In this document: positions 10,969 through 21,796 of the stretch, piece after piece | Layout of the letters: each line of letters begins with the position of its first letter | Position numbering within the stretch: the first letter of the stretch is position 1 | Assembly: GCF_900660495.1 (NCBI RefSeq) | Contig: NZ_LR214950.1 | Span: 62,001-126,000, forward strand | DNA length: 64,000 nt | Reading direction: 5' to 3' | Source of the DNA: Mycoplasmopsis gallinacea | GTDB lineage: Bacteria > Bacillota_I > Bacilli_A > Mycoplasmatales > Metamycoplasmataceae | Position numbers and translations under genes: made by a program | Notes under the pieces: model-generated | The model's input: only the letters and a program-made list of their open reading frames with translations | What the model was told of the DNA's origin: nothing | Database searches by the model: none

Positions 10969-10980
10969 GCAAAGCAAAGA

Positions 10981-11460
10981 AAGGTAAATAAAATAATAAA
11001 TATTTTATAAAAACAAAAAGGAGTAAATACATCTAGAAGAAGATCATAATAGATCACAAAGTAAATAAGCATTGGACTTTTTGTAAAAATTATGTCATTG
11101 ATAAATTATAGAAACTGCTTTGCATGAGTGTAAAAATGTAAATAAATAAAAGGATAAAAGTAACAATGACTATAATATTTGATTTGTAGATAACTAAGAG
11201 ATTATTATTTGATAAAACAAATCAAGGAGTATGATTACATAGATGTACAAATTAAAAGTTTATATGATATTAATATATAAAATAAAAATAATAAGAGAAA
11301 TTAAATAAAGTGATTTTATCAATATTTAATGAATGTTTGAGAACATAAATAGATTTTAAATTTTGTAAATGTAAATGAAAATAAGTTATAAATATAAATA
11401 TTATATAAATAGATTGAAAAATTTTTTTGAAAAGAAAAGATTAAGAATAGTTTTGAATTT
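10981..11460 (+). other. Cytosine-depleted non-coding stretch
   Basis: By hand count, these 480 nt hold 21 C (about 4%) and 62 G (about 13%) on the plus strand. TAA, TAG and TGA occur densely in all frames, so no protein of useful length is encoded. Short recurring strings such as GTAAATAA, AAATGTAAAT and AATAGATT are scattered through it. A small hairpin (TGGAGG-TTTTT-CCTCCA type) follows at about 11470-11488. No tRNA, rRNA or known small RNA was recognised. It could be an unstructured RNA, a heavily decayed gene or a replication-biased spacer. Confidence 0.5.
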
Positions 11461-11589
11461 ATTTGAAATCTGGAGGTTTTTACCTCCAATTTAATTTTAA
11501 TACTTTTTGCGTTTAATTTTTCAATTTTTTCAAAATTTAAGCACTTTTTGCCAAAAATAGAGATTATTCGAAAAATATTATTTTTTGGT

Positions 11590-12956
11590 TTAATTATTTG
11601 CTTTAGCTAAAATTTCTTTCTTATTTCTTTGCTTTTTAAGATAAATCAAAGTGAAAATAATAATGTGAATAATTACAAAGGTAAAAAGCGAAATTCAGTT
11701 AGATACTTTTCAAGGTCCATCTGCTAAAAATGGGAATAGACGGACTAAAATCATTGATACAAGGACAAAAATTGCTACAAAATAAAACATTTTTTCAATT
11801 AAAGCAATTTTGCGCACTTTCTTTTGCTGTTCTAAAATTAAAAGGGTTATAAAAGCTCCAATGTACTGGGTTAAATAAGTCATTGTTCCTAAATCAAGGA
11901 AGCTATTGAAATAATCTTTTTCAATTTTAACTCCGAGTGCTTTTAAAATTTCAGGAAGCAGCACAAAGAAAGTCATAAAAGTCAAGATAATAACGGTATT
12001 AAGTCAAATAGCATTTTTATGCTCGCCATTTTCGTTTTCTAAAGCTATTTTCTTTGGAAGATATCCTTGCTTGGCAAAGTAAGATAAAGTTCTTGAGTAA
12101 GCAAGTTGGCTAGTTAATGTGTCTGAAACATTGTAAAAAACTAAGAAGATGATAAATAAAATTGAACCATAGTGATGAACTTGAGTGTAAATATTGACAA
12201 ACTTACCATCAAAAATTGAAATTTTTGTACCTAAAAAGAGCACATATCCGATAAAGTAGATAAATAGAACTGTACCAAATAAGATGATAAATACTTTCTT
12301 GTAGTTTCTAACTTTAGATTCTTTAGCAAAGCTTGGCATAATTTCAATTCCAGAAAAAGCAAACATAAAGCTAAGTGAATTAGAAAGAATTAAGTAGGTA
12401 TTTACATCTTGATAATGAGTAAAGTTATAGCTGTAATAATTAAATTTAGTTGCTAAATAAAGCAGAATTGCAAAACCGATAAAAAGAATAATTCATTTAA
12501 CAATTGCTGCTCCAAAAATTATGAATTTACTTGTTTAAGTTTCGATGTAGAAACAAAAGCAAGGAAAATGAAAAACATAATTGAAAAAATCCGAACGATT
12601 CATAAAACAATATTATTAGATGTTAATGTTTCAGCAGCGGTCACTAAAAAAAGTGGTCCTGATGCTGAAAAAAGGGGATATTGCGCATATTGGTTAAATC
12701 CAATGTAAAAAGCGAAGCTTTCCTTGCCAGTCTGCTTGGCAAAATACATTGAACCACCATCTTCTTCGTGGAAATTATTAGATAACCTAGTAAAAACTAA
12801 AGCTGTAGCTATAGCTACAAATAATGTTAATGAAATAACTAAAATTCCTCATGGTCCTAAATTAACAATTTTCATAATTGTGGCTATAAAACCAAAACCG
12901 ACCATGTAGTTAACTAATAACGCCGCAAGAGATATGGAGTTAAATTTCTTCTTCAT
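11590..12956 (-). pseudogene. APC-family amino acid permease, frameshifted
   Basis: The ATG at 12956 begins a multi-TM protein (SISLAALLVNYMVGFGFIAT, then GPWGILVISLTLFVAIATA) that stops at 12519 after 145 aa. The same family continues in another frame from about 12534 to 11590 (KFIIFGAAIVKW, FAFSGIEIMPSFAKES, TLSYFAKQGYLP). Restored, it would be ~455 aa with about 12 TM segments, as in APC amino acid transporters. FSGIE...P is the conserved TM6 loop signature. The break lies near 12533, not in a long homopolymer, so slippage is not obvious. It could be a true pseudogene or a sequencing error. It follows the CNNM gene on the same strand. Confidence 0.75.
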
Positions 12957-13011
12957 AGATCCTTTCTGGGCTTAGCAATAAAAAAGCGAGCATTTAGCTA
13001 GCGATTTTATT

Positions 13012-14247
13012 TTAAATTTTGTTGATCTCAACAATGGTATCATTTGGTTTACCTTGGAAAGTCTCAACAACTTTAAATGAAACAATATCATTTAAGTTAA
13101 AACGAGTGTTTTTATAAATTCTTTTTGAATTAGTCTTTTTAAGAAGGTATTGACGAACCGTCATTTCTTCTTCATCTTCACTAAGAAGTTCTAAATCGAT
13201 TTCCAGTTGTTTGAATACATCATAAATATAGGCACTAACAACTACTCTTGATTTTTGAAGTGAAATTTCGTAAATTTCTTCTTCATCATCATATTCATCG
13301 TAAATTTCACCAATGATTTCTTCAATAATATCTTCCATTGTGATAATTCCAATGGTATCAACTTTGTTATTACTTTGCGTAACAAAAGCCATTTGAGCTC
13401 GAGCTAAACGCATTTTTTCTAAAGCTGAAGAAGGAATTGAGTTAGCTGAAATTAAAGGTACTGTTTTTAAGTAATTAATTACTTTTCCTTTTTGAAGATG
13501 GAAAATATCTTTAATAAGAACAATCCCAATTAATTGTCCATTTTTCATCACCGGAAGACGAGAATAATTGGTTTCTTTAAATACTTCTAAGGCTTTTGAT
13601 ATATTATCTTTATAATCTAAATACACAACATCTTTTAAACGGATGTAGTGTTGTGAGACTTTAGTTGAATCAAGATCAAGTGCTTTTTGAGCTAAAATGC
13701 TCTCTCCAGTTTGAAGCACCCCTTCACTTTGAGCTAAATCTAAAATACTTTTAAGTTGATCTTCAGAGTGAGTTACATAAACTTTTTTACCAAGCTTACT
13801 AATTGGGTAAGTTAGAACATAAAAAAGTCAAAATGTCCCTTCAATAAAATAACAAAAGATTTTTAAGAAACGAATTGGATTATTTTTTGCAAGTAATTTT
13901 GGTGCAATTTCACCAAAGATCACTAAAATAGGAGTTACTACTGCAGTAGAAATAATAACAATTAACACTTCATTTTGAGATAAAATGCTTCCAAGAAGTG
14001 CACTAGTTAAGGTAGCTGAAGCCACATTAACAATATTATTTCCAATTAAAATAGCACTTAAAAGTTGGTTGTATCTTTCAAGTTGTTTATAAATAAGTTT
14101 AGCTCCACGTTCTTTGTTTTGAACCATTTCACGAACATGTGCTTTTGAAACTGAGGTATACGCTGTTTCGCTTCCACTATAAATACTACTTAAAACAAAT
14201 AAAATTAAAAGTGCTACTAAGAGAATAATTTGAATAGTCAGGGACAT
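13012..14247 (-). CDS. CNNM/CBS-pair membrane protein (hemolysin-C/CorC-like family)
   Basis: 411 aa. The N-terminal CNNM/DUF21 domain has a first TM at residues ~5-25, the signature SSIYSGSETAYTS, two more TM segments and VIFGEIAPKLLAKN. A CBS pair follows (MKNGQLIGIVLIKDIF, then TIGIITMEDIIEEIIGEIYDE). A C-terminal CorC/HlyC-type domain ends the protein (EMTVRQYLLKK...NDTIVEINKI). Members transport or sense Mg2+/Co2+ at the membrane, and the older name hemolysin is misleading. A TGA(Trp) occurs at EGTFWLFYV. It lies 80 nt after dnaB, and an imperfect hairpin with a T-rich tail (about 12970-13005) separates it from the permease. Confidence 0.85.
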
Positions 14248-14326
14248 TATTTTTTACCTCTCAGTTTGATATTTATTGTGAAAGTATAACTGGGATAACA
14301 ATCCATTATAAACTCCTTTTATTTAA

Positions 14327-15787
14327 TTAGTTTTCAGGTTCTGGGTCTTGGAATTTAACATAATTACCAAAATAATAAAGGCTAGCAATTCCAGGTTGCC
14401 CATTTCTGTTTTTAGCAACAGTTAAATTAGTTTTAATAACATTTTGACTATTGTCATTTTCATTGTTTTTATTTGCATCTTTTTTCATTTTTGGTCTACT
14501 TAAGAAAATAACAATGTCAGCATCTTGCTCAATAGCTCCAGATTCACGCAAGTCATGAAGCTGCGGACGATTATCATCACGGCTTTCAACGTTCCGTGAA
14601 AGCTGACTAAGTGCCATAATTGGAACTTTTAATTCTAAAGCTAAGGTTTTTAAGGTTCTTGAAATAGTTGCAATTTCGTTTTGTCTATTTCCAGATGCAT
14701 CTGGCGCTGAAATAAGTTGAAGATAGTCAATTACAATAAAATCAAGCTCACCTTTTAAGTTTTTATATAGGTGCTTAATTTTTCACACAATATCGTTGAT
14801 TTTTGATGTAGCAGCATCATCGATATAAATGTTCATATTGTCTAAATATTCAACTTTAGCTTTTTGAAGCGTAGAAAGTTCAACTTCTTGCATATATTTT
14901 GGGTTTTGAATTTTCTTAAGATCTACCATTGTTTCAGTTGAACTAATTCTAGCTACAAGCTCACTAGTAGGCATCTCTAAAGAAATAAAAATGACGTTTC
15001 TTTTTCTTTCAAGTGATGAATTAAGTGAAATATTTCTTGCAATATTTAAAGCTAAAGCTGTTTTTCCAATCCCTGGACGAGCAGCTAAAATGATTAATTG
15101 TCCTGGTTTGAAGCCATTAACATAATTATCAATGCCCCTAAATCCTGAAAGAACACTATCTTCAACAATGTTTGTGTTATTTTTAATTTCAATAATTTTT
15201 TCAATAAATTCCGTTGAAGCTTCTTCAAGGGTTAAAAAGTTATTACGGTTTAAACTATTAGTATTGTTTTTGATGAAAAAGTTTTCAAAATCGGTTGTTA
15301 ATTGCTCGGGTAATAAATCTTTTTCTGAGTGTAATTTTTTTGAATAAGCTAAGATAAATGCTTCTGCTTTTCTCATTTTTTGCAAATCAAGTAAGCGATC
15401 TGCATAAGTTAGGAAGTTATTATCATTAGCAAGCCCGCTTGATAAAACAACGTTTAAATAATACTGGCTAAGCTCAGGATATTCATTAATTGTTTCTTCA
15501 CGATTGACAAAGTGTGAAATATCTTCATAGTTAAAAGTAACGTTTTTGTTTTTAGTTTTTTGGTGTTCGCTTTTAATTAAACTAAAAAGCTGGCGGTTTT
15601 TAATGTTAAAGAAAGTATCTTCATTAAAATAATCAATTCCTAAAAGTTGACGATCATCGTTAGTGATCATAATGTTAAGCACTTTTCTTTCAAGTTTTTC
15701 ATCAACATAAATACTGCTAGGATTAGTAACTAAATTGTCATAATCTAGCTCATTAATAGGAACATTTTTTGGCGAATTTGCTTTCAT
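14327..15787 (-). CDS. dnaB: Replicative DNA helicase
   Basis: 486 aa. It unwinds DNA ahead of the fork as a hexamer and recruits DnaG. The N-terminal domain (YVDEKLERKVLNIMI) is followed by the RecA-like ATPase. Walker A is ARPGIGKTALAL (about residue 237), with SLEMPTSELVARISS, Walker B region DFIVIDYLQLIS, and ALSQLSRNVE plus QDADIVIFLSRP after it. A TGA(Trp) at DIVWKIKHL splits the apparent frame. A 30-residue Asn/Lys-rich insertion (KKDANKNNENDNSQ) precedes the last strand. It follows rplI by 41 nt, the usual gdpP-rplI-dnaB order. Confidence 0.95.
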
Positions 15788-15828
15788 AATAAACCTCCTT
15801 TCTTTAAAATTATGATTAATTTGGATCT

Positions 15829-16290
15829 TTATTTTTTAATTTGGTGAATTTTAATATCTACAAAAATTTTAGCCACGATATCTTTGTAAAGTTCTGCTTT
15901 AACTTCGTGAAGTCCTTCAGCTACAAAATCCACTTTTTGAATTGCATGTTTAGGTAATTTGTACCCTTTTTCTACAAGAGTTTTTTCAATATCTTTTCTT
16001 GAAACTGATCCATGCACATTTAAGTGTCCGTTTTTATCAATAGTAGCTTCTAAAGTAAAGCTTAATCTTTCTTGCTCAAGTCTTTCTTTTAATTCTCTAG
16101 CTTCACTTCTGTGTTCGTGCTCATTAGCACTAAGTTCATCTAATCTTTTTTCTAAAAGTTTTAAGTTAGTTGGGTTGTAAGCAACTGCAAAACCTTTTTT
16201 GATTAAAAAGTTTGTTCCATATCCTGCAGCTACATCAATAATTGTGTTAGCTTTTCCATCTTTACAATCTTTAATTAAAATTACTTTCAT
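15829..16290 (-). CDS. rplI: 50S ribosomal protein L9
   Basis: 153 aa. The N-terminal domain (MKVILIKDCKDGKANTIIDV, GYGTNFLIKKGFAVAYN) is the L9 signature that binds 23S rRNA. A long connecting helix (ANEHEHRSEARELKERLEQE) and the C-terminal domain (GSVSRKDIEKTL...LYKDIVAKIFVDI) follow. Its start lies inside the end of gdpP (20-nt overlap), so the two are coupled, as in many Firmicutes and mollicutes. Confidence 0.95.
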   Translation of the reverse strand: MKVILIKDCKDGKANTIIDVAAGYGTNFLIKKGFAVAYNPTNLKLLEKRLDELSANEHEHRSEARELKERLEQERLSFTLEATIDKNGHLNVHGSVSRKDIEKTLVEKGYKLPKHAIQKVDFVAEGLHEVKAELYKDIVAKIFVDIKIHQIKK

Positions 16291-18271
16291 TTTGTTTTCT
16301 CCCTATATCGATAATTGCTGTTCGTATGTTATCTACAAATTGCTCAAGTTCTTCATCACTAGTAGCAGCAGCAGTTCCAAAGTGACCACCACCACCAACA
16401 GCTTCACAAATAATTTGAACGTTGGTATTAACACCACGAGCACTTAATTTGTAGGTTTTAGTTCCTTTAAGTTTTGCAACCACGAAACTAGCAACTCTAC
16501 CTCTAATTTTTAAAATTTCATTAGCAGCAATGGAAATAACATCATTACTTGCTTCTTGTTCAGTATAAGTTAAAAAGTAACCTTTTTTCACTTCAACTAC
16601 GTTTTTAAGAATTTGATCAATTAATGCTTGGGTTTCTTCATCAATTTTAAGCATCTCACCACTAATCGAACCTTTAGCTCCATGTTTTTCTAAAAAAGCA
16701 GCAGCTTCAAAAGCTCTTGTGGTAACTGATTTAGAAAATTGATTGGTATCTAAATAAATTCCATTAAGAAGCACCTGCGCAATTTCATGACTAAGATTTA
16801 CTCTATAATCAAGGAACATTGCAATTTCAGTAACAATTTCAGCTGCACTAGATGCTGATGTATCAACGTAAATATTGCTATATGAAGCAAAGTCAATGCT
16901 TTTACCAAGACGGTGATGATCAAAAACAAAAACATTATTTGGATGCACATTTGTTAAAGCTTCTTTATTATCAGTTCTAAATGGATCCGAATTATCTACA
17001 AGCACAACTAAGGTAGATGAATCCGTCATTTTATTAGCTTGATTTACATTTCGAATGAAAATATCTTTTGGAAGCTTATTATTTTTTTCTTCAAAAAGTT
17101 TTTTAACTGTATCATCAAAGGTGTTGTTGCAAATATAAGCATTTTTACCATAAGCTTTAGCTATTTCATAAATTCCATAACTTGCACCAATTGAGTCAAG
17201 GTCAGCATTAGCATGTCCATAAATCATTACTTTGCTTATTGAAGTAGATAATAATTTTTTCTCAAGCTCTAAAGCAATATTTTTAATCTTAGTTCTACTA
17301 CTATCAGTTAAAATCTCAGTATTTGAACCATAATAAATTGGTTGTGAATTATTTGAATAAATCGTTACTTGATCTCCACCACGACTTTGTGATTGCACCA
17401 AAGCTTTTTTAGCTTGTTCAAGTTTTTCTTTTAATGAGCTCCATCCACGAGCAAAACCTAAACTAAGCGATAATTTGCTAATATCTAAATTATCAACTCT
17501 TTCACTAATTCTGGTAAAGATTTCAAAATTAGTTTTTTCAAAATCTTTTAGCGTGACTTCGTTTGTAAAAATAATAAATTTACCGTTAGTATATTGACGA
17601 TAAATGAAGTTGTATTTATTTGAACATTCTTTAAAAACATCAATAACGATTTTGTTAATGTTAAAAAGTTGCTCTTCAGATAAAATTGATTGATAAAGTT
17701 GTAAGTTATCAATTTCAATTTCTCCAATGACTGCTTTTTGTTCTCAAGCTTCGTTTTTAAAAGTTTGCTCTGTAGTAATGTCATGAATAACAATAGTACT
17801 ACTTAAAGGCCAGAACTGAGCTTCATATAAGTTTTTCTTATACTTAAATTGCAACTTAGTTAAATTTAAATTAAACTTATCATTTTTACTTGGATCAATT
17901 TTTTGGAAAAAGTCACTAATGAAAAATCCAATGTAGTTATCTCCAAATTTATTTTTAATAAAGTTAGAAACTCAAATAATCCGGTACTCAATATCATAAA
18001 TAATAATTCCGATATTGTTATTTGTCATGATTTCTTCAATGAAACCATTAAAACTTTTTTTAACTAGTTCTCTTGTACGAGCAAAATTATAGATAAGGAA
18101 ATAAAGCATCACACCAGTTAGGAAGAAAAATAGAAGAATTCCAATTGCAACTAAAATTCTTACTCAAATGATTTCTGTGTTAAAAATAAATACAAAAAGA
18201 AGGAGTAAAAGCGTCACAAAACAAGAAAAAGCTGCTAGTGAATACACTCATACTTTTTGTTTCGAGTTCAT
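16271..18271 (-). CDS. gdpP: Cyclic-di-AMP phosphodiesterase GdpP
   Basis: 666 aa, close to the usual ~655-660. Two N-terminal TM segments (about residues 10-30 and 37-58) are followed by a PAS-like domain, a degenerate GGDEF domain (RVDNLDISKLSLSLGFARGW) and the DHH/DHHA1 phosphoesterase. Metal-site motifs are intact: GHANADLDSIGA (~352), VLVDNSDP, FVFDHHRLG (~450) and DHHA1 GGGGHFGTAA (~630). It hydrolyses c-di-AMP and so controls potassium and osmotic balance. The ATG at 18271 follows AGGAGAA. The frame is interrupted by TGA(Trp) codons such as VYSLAAF's upstream VW and EAWEQK. Confidence 0.9.
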
Positions 18272-18444
18272 AAATTCTCCTATTTTAGTTTATTTATAAA
18301 TTAATTGTTTATATTTTAACATATTCAACACCAGATTTACTTTTTTAGATACGAAGAGAATAAGAAAAATAAGGTTTTTTAATTAGAAATTATTTAAGTC
18401 AATTTTTACATTTTTAGCCCTTTAGATAAGTGGTTTTTATTTTT

Positions 18445-18823
18445 TTCATCACCTTATACCTAATAAAAAGTTATCAAAATGTCACTTAATAGAAAATATA
18501 GATATCAAAAATAAAAATTCTTCTTTAAATGATTCTTCGTTTATAAATTCAAATCTACATTGTTATTTTATTGAAGAAAAAGATATTGAAAACTTGCTTC
18601 ATGTTTTATTAAAACAAACAAATTTCAAAGGTGAAATTGACAAAACTACCTAAATGCATCATCATTTATGTCTCTTTATAACTCTATAAATGAGTTTAGA
18701 ACCATAGAATTTGGATTAAACGCTCAAGAAATAAAAATTAGTAAATATCTTAGTCAACTAATTTGCGCAAAAGATTCTAAGTTAAACTCTAAAATTAAAA
18801 GAAAACATAAAAAAGAAAAATAA
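18445..18823 (+). pseudogene. Decayed fragment of an unidentified gene
   Basis: A frame without a start codon reads ...HCYFIEEKDIENLLHVLLKQTNFKGEIDK and stops at 18653. A second frame continues at once with YLNASSFMSLYNSINEF and ends SKIKRKHKKEK at 18823. Joined by one frameshift they give about 125 residues with natural composition, so this looks like the C-terminal remnant of a lost protein. I do not recognise the family. The remainder of 18272-18921 holds the gdpP promoter region and AT-rich spacer. Confidence 0.4.
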
Positions 18824-18921
18824 ACAAAAAATAGTATGAAAATTAAAAATAAAAATTAAACAAGTTCCTAAATTCTTATAAAATTAATGTATAAGAGAAA
18901 ATTAGAAATATAGGGGTCAAA

Positions 18922-19773
18922 ATGAAAGATAAAAAGCAAATTGTTCATAGTTTTTCAAAAAAATTAAACTACCTTTCAATGGAACAAATTTATGATATTT
19001 TTGAAAATTTAAGTAATATTTTTGAATTTACTGAAAATCATACAGAAAATGATCACGCACACAATAAAGAAGTATATGTTGAAGATTTTAAAAATATGAA
19101 AAAAGTAAGGTTAACTCATCCATTTAACAGCTTTGTTTTATTAAATAAAAATGCTGAATGAGTAGATAGATTTGAAGGTTTATCTCATGAAGAACGAGAA
19201 AGTAATAGATTACCTTTCCTTATTCCTAACGGATTTAAAATCGATAGAACTTTAGGTATTGATCCACAAATTCGCTATTACACAGATGTTTTACTTTCAA
19301 CAGATCAATTCCAAGAAATGACAAATAGATGAAATTCAAAAAAACATAAGCATGAATCACAAGGAATTTATAAATTAAGATTTGAAAGTAAAGAACCAAT
19401 TCAAATTGATGAAAATATAATTAAAAATCTTGAATGTTTACATTATTCAGAAGAGCACTTTTGTTACCCAACATGTGCTGATGATTTTGAAGCAATTTAT
19501 TCTGAAGAACAATTAATCGGAATTGGGCACCCACAACATTTTTCTGGTTTCCTTTTAAATTTAGGTATTAAACCTTCAATGTTTGTTTGTTTAAAAGAAC
19601 ATAGCGATAACAATATTTATCACCGAACTCCAATTGATAAAGAGGAAACAATTGAAGCTATTGAGAAAATGCTTGATAACATCTATCTTGAAAATGAAGA
19701 TTCTGAAACTTTATCATTACTTGATAAAAATTTAAACAGCATTATTGAAATAATTCAAAAAGAAAAGCAATAG
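18922..19773 (+). CDS. Unidentified soluble protein
   Basis: 283 aa, with TGA(Trp) codons at AEWVD and NRWNS. The start ATG follows an AGGGG-type ribosome site. There is no signal peptide or TM segment. It is acidic, with several His/Cys positions (ENDHAHNKE, YSEEHFCYPTCADDF, GIGHPQHFSG) that could bind metal. The C-terminal ~60 residues are helical (ETIEAIEKMLDNIYLE). I cannot assign a family. It is monocistronic, ends in a strong terminator, and lies between the decayed gene and an IS element. Confidence 0.6.
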
Positions 19774-19800
19774 GCTTAAAGCTATCTGAAATAGATATTA

Positions 19801-19842
19801 AAAACGAATAACCCTAGAAAATTTAGGCTATTCGTTTTTTTA
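19801..19842. terminator. Terminator between convergent genes (copy 1, inside the IS target duplication)
   Basis: A stem of AAAACGAATA-CCCTA pairing with TAGG-TATTCGTTTT, with T7 after it. An identical copy from CGAATA onward lies at 21734-21771 because the IS insertion duplicated it. Before insertion it ended both the 18922 gene and the minus-strand lipoprotein gene. Confidence 0.85.
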
Positions 19843-19867
19843 TTGTGCTGTTTTAATGCAAGCTAAT
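19805..19867. repeat. 63-bp target site duplication, left copy
   Basis: The 63 bp from CGAATAACCC to CAAGCTAAT are identical to 21734-21796, which lie directly on the other side of the IS element. IS1634-family elements are known for long, variable target duplications. Confidence 0.9.
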
Positions 19868-19870
19868 CCT

Positions 19871-19897
19871 GAGTTTCCAAGTTGGAAACTCTTTTTT
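19871..19897 (+). terminator. Terminator formed by the IS left end
   Basis: GAGTTTCC-AAGTT-GGAAACTC followed by TTTTTT. Part of the stem is the terminal inverted repeat itself. It would block read-through from the host gene into the transposase. Confidence 0.7.
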
Positions 19898-19987
19898 ATA
19901 CCTTTTACCTTATTACTTATATACATAGTATATAAGTACAATTTTTAATTATTTTAATTTTTTACAATGATTACAATGATAATAATG

Positions 19988-19993
19988 TATAAT
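19988..19993 (+). promoter_or_regulatory. -10 box of transposase, leaderless spacing
   Basis: TATAAT lies 6 nt before the ATG at 20000, with no ribosome-binding site. The second IS has the same arrangement. Confidence 0.6.
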
Positions 19994-19999
19994 ATAAAT

Positions 20000-21655
20000 A
20001 TGAGTAACTACATTCTGTATAAAAGAAAAAACCCAAAAGGGATTTACATTGCATTAGGAATATCAAAAGGATATGGTAAAGGGATTGGTAATTTAGTTGG
20101 ATTAGGTTATTGAGAAGAAATTAAAGAAAAATATTCTCTGCAAAACATCGATGATTTAAAACCAATTGCTAGATTGGTTCCTGTTGGAGAAGATAAAATT
20201 GAAGTTAAAACCAAATTTTTTCAATTGCTTAACCCAACATCTGTCGAAACAAATGTAAAAAACGTTGGTATTGAATTGATTTATAAAGTAATTAAAGAAC
20301 TAGATTTATTTAAAGGATTACCAAAAACTAAATACAAATCTTTAGAAGAAGTATTGGAATTTATTGTTGCAACAAGAATAATTCAACCAAGAAGTTATAT
20401 TTGTCAATACAAAAACAAAAATGACTTTTTACATGAGATAGATATAAAAAAATCTTCGATTTATAACTATTTTGATACTTTTTTAGAATATAAAAATGCA
20501 ATTTTAGTCAATATTTATAACAAAATGCAAGAATTGACAACTAGAAACACAAAATTAATGCATTTTGATAATACAACTGTTTATTTTCAAAGTTTTTCAA
20601 GAGATGGTTTGAGACAAAGAGGTTTTTCTAAAGATGGAAAGCATGATGAAGATCAAATTGTTGTGGCTATGGCAGTTGATAATAATGGTATTCCTTTTCA
20701 CTATAAAGTTTTCGAAGGAAATACTGCAGATTCTAAAACTCTTGTGAAATTTTTAGTCGAAATGCAAAAAATTTACAAAACAAAAGACACAGTAATAGTT
20801 GCTGATAAGGGTATTAGTCAAAATGCAAATTTAAGATATTTAGAACAAAAAGGATATAAATATATAGTTCAGAAACGTATTGATATTCTTGGAAAAGAAG
20901 ATAAAGCATTTATAGTAAATGATCAAGGGTTTGTTCAAGAAAATGATTATTTTACTAAATCTAGATTCGTCCAATCTGTTTGAGCTAAAAATAAAAATAA
21001 AAAAAGATATAGCGATACCTTTAGAAAACAATTTGTCTATTTTAGCCCTTCAAAACAAACTTTAGACAAAATAAAAAGACAAAATCTTATTAATAAATTG
21101 GAGAAAAAGTCTATTAACGGTGAATTGCCATTAAGTGCTTTGGTTCCTGAATATAAGAAAAAGTATATGGATGTAGATGGTAAAACAGTCGGAAGATTAA
21201 ATATCGAAAAAATTAAAAAAGTGGCTAATGAAGATGGTTTTTATATGATTGAAACCAACATAACAAACATAGATTCAAAAGAAGCGAATGAAATATATAA
21301 GGGACAATGAAAAGTGGAAGAAGGTTTTAGAACTTTAAAATCAGCAATCGAAGTTAGACCGATGTACGTCTATAAAGACGAACATATTCAATCTCATGTG
21401 TTTTTATGCTTTTTGTCTCTAATTGTTTTGAAATATTGCATTTATAAATTAAAGAAATTTTATAAAGATAATGGAGAGATTCAAAGGCTCACAATGAATA
21501 TGTTTATAGATGCATTGAAGCTTATAACAATCACAACAAAGACTGTGAATGGTAAAGTTGTAAGTGAAATCAAGAATAATTTAGACCCAGAACATAAGGA
21601 ATTAAACAAAATATATAGTGATTTTCAATATGCGGTTAATGGTCTATCATTGTAA
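20000..21655 (+). CDS. IS1634-family transposase
   Basis: 551 aa, intact when TGA is read as Trp (GYWEE, SVWAKN, QWKVEE). It is a DDE enzyme of the IS4-related IS1634 family. The first Asp is in LMHFDNTTVYF, the second in TVIVADKGISQNAN, and the Glu in KVEEGFRTLKS. A conserved GFSKDGKHDEDQIVVAMAVD block supports the family. It catalyses cut-and-paste style movement of the element. The other IS transposase (32690-34318) appears roughly 60% identical by eye. Confidence 0.92.
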
Positions 21656-21666
21656 TTTAAAAGCAC

Positions 21667-21708
21667 AAAAAACGAATACGCCTTATTTATAGGTGTATTC
21701 GTTTTTTT
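21667..21708 (+). terminator. Terminator of transposase 1
   Basis: AAAAAACGAATAC pairs with GTATTCGTTTTTT around an interrupted inner stem. The same CGAATA-type stem occurs in the second IS and in host terminators at 19801 and 31971. Confidence 0.8.
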
Positions 21709-21733
21709 CATCATTACAACTTGGAAACGCATG

Positions 21734-21796
21734 CGAATAACCCTAGAAAATTTAGGCTATTCGTTTTTTTATTGTGCTGTTTTAATGCAAGCTAAT
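21734..21796. repeat. 63-bp target site duplication, right copy
   Basis: Identical to 19805-19867. Its last base is the first base (plus strand) of the stop codon of the minus-strand lipoprotein gene, so that gene keeps its stop and regains its own terminator copy. Confidence 0.9.

Larger units (their letters stand above)
19868..21733 (+). mobile_element. IS1634-family insertion sequence, element 1
   Basis: 1866 bp. The left end is CCTGAGTTTCCAAGTTG. The right end, CAACTTGGAAACGCATG, is its inverted repeat with two mismatches. It contains one intact transposase gene, an internal terminator after that gene (21667-21708), and a hairpin plus T-run at the left end. A 63-bp direct repeat flanks it. 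The terminal repeats match those of the element at 32598, although the transposases differ clearly, so these are two related but distinct elements. It inserted between convergent genes without breaking either one. Confidence 0.9.

Noticed and set aside
14327-18271. Replication origin near dnaB/gdpP/rplI
   Set aside because: No dnaA gene or cluster of DnaA-box-like motifs was seen; this gene group alone does not mark oriC.
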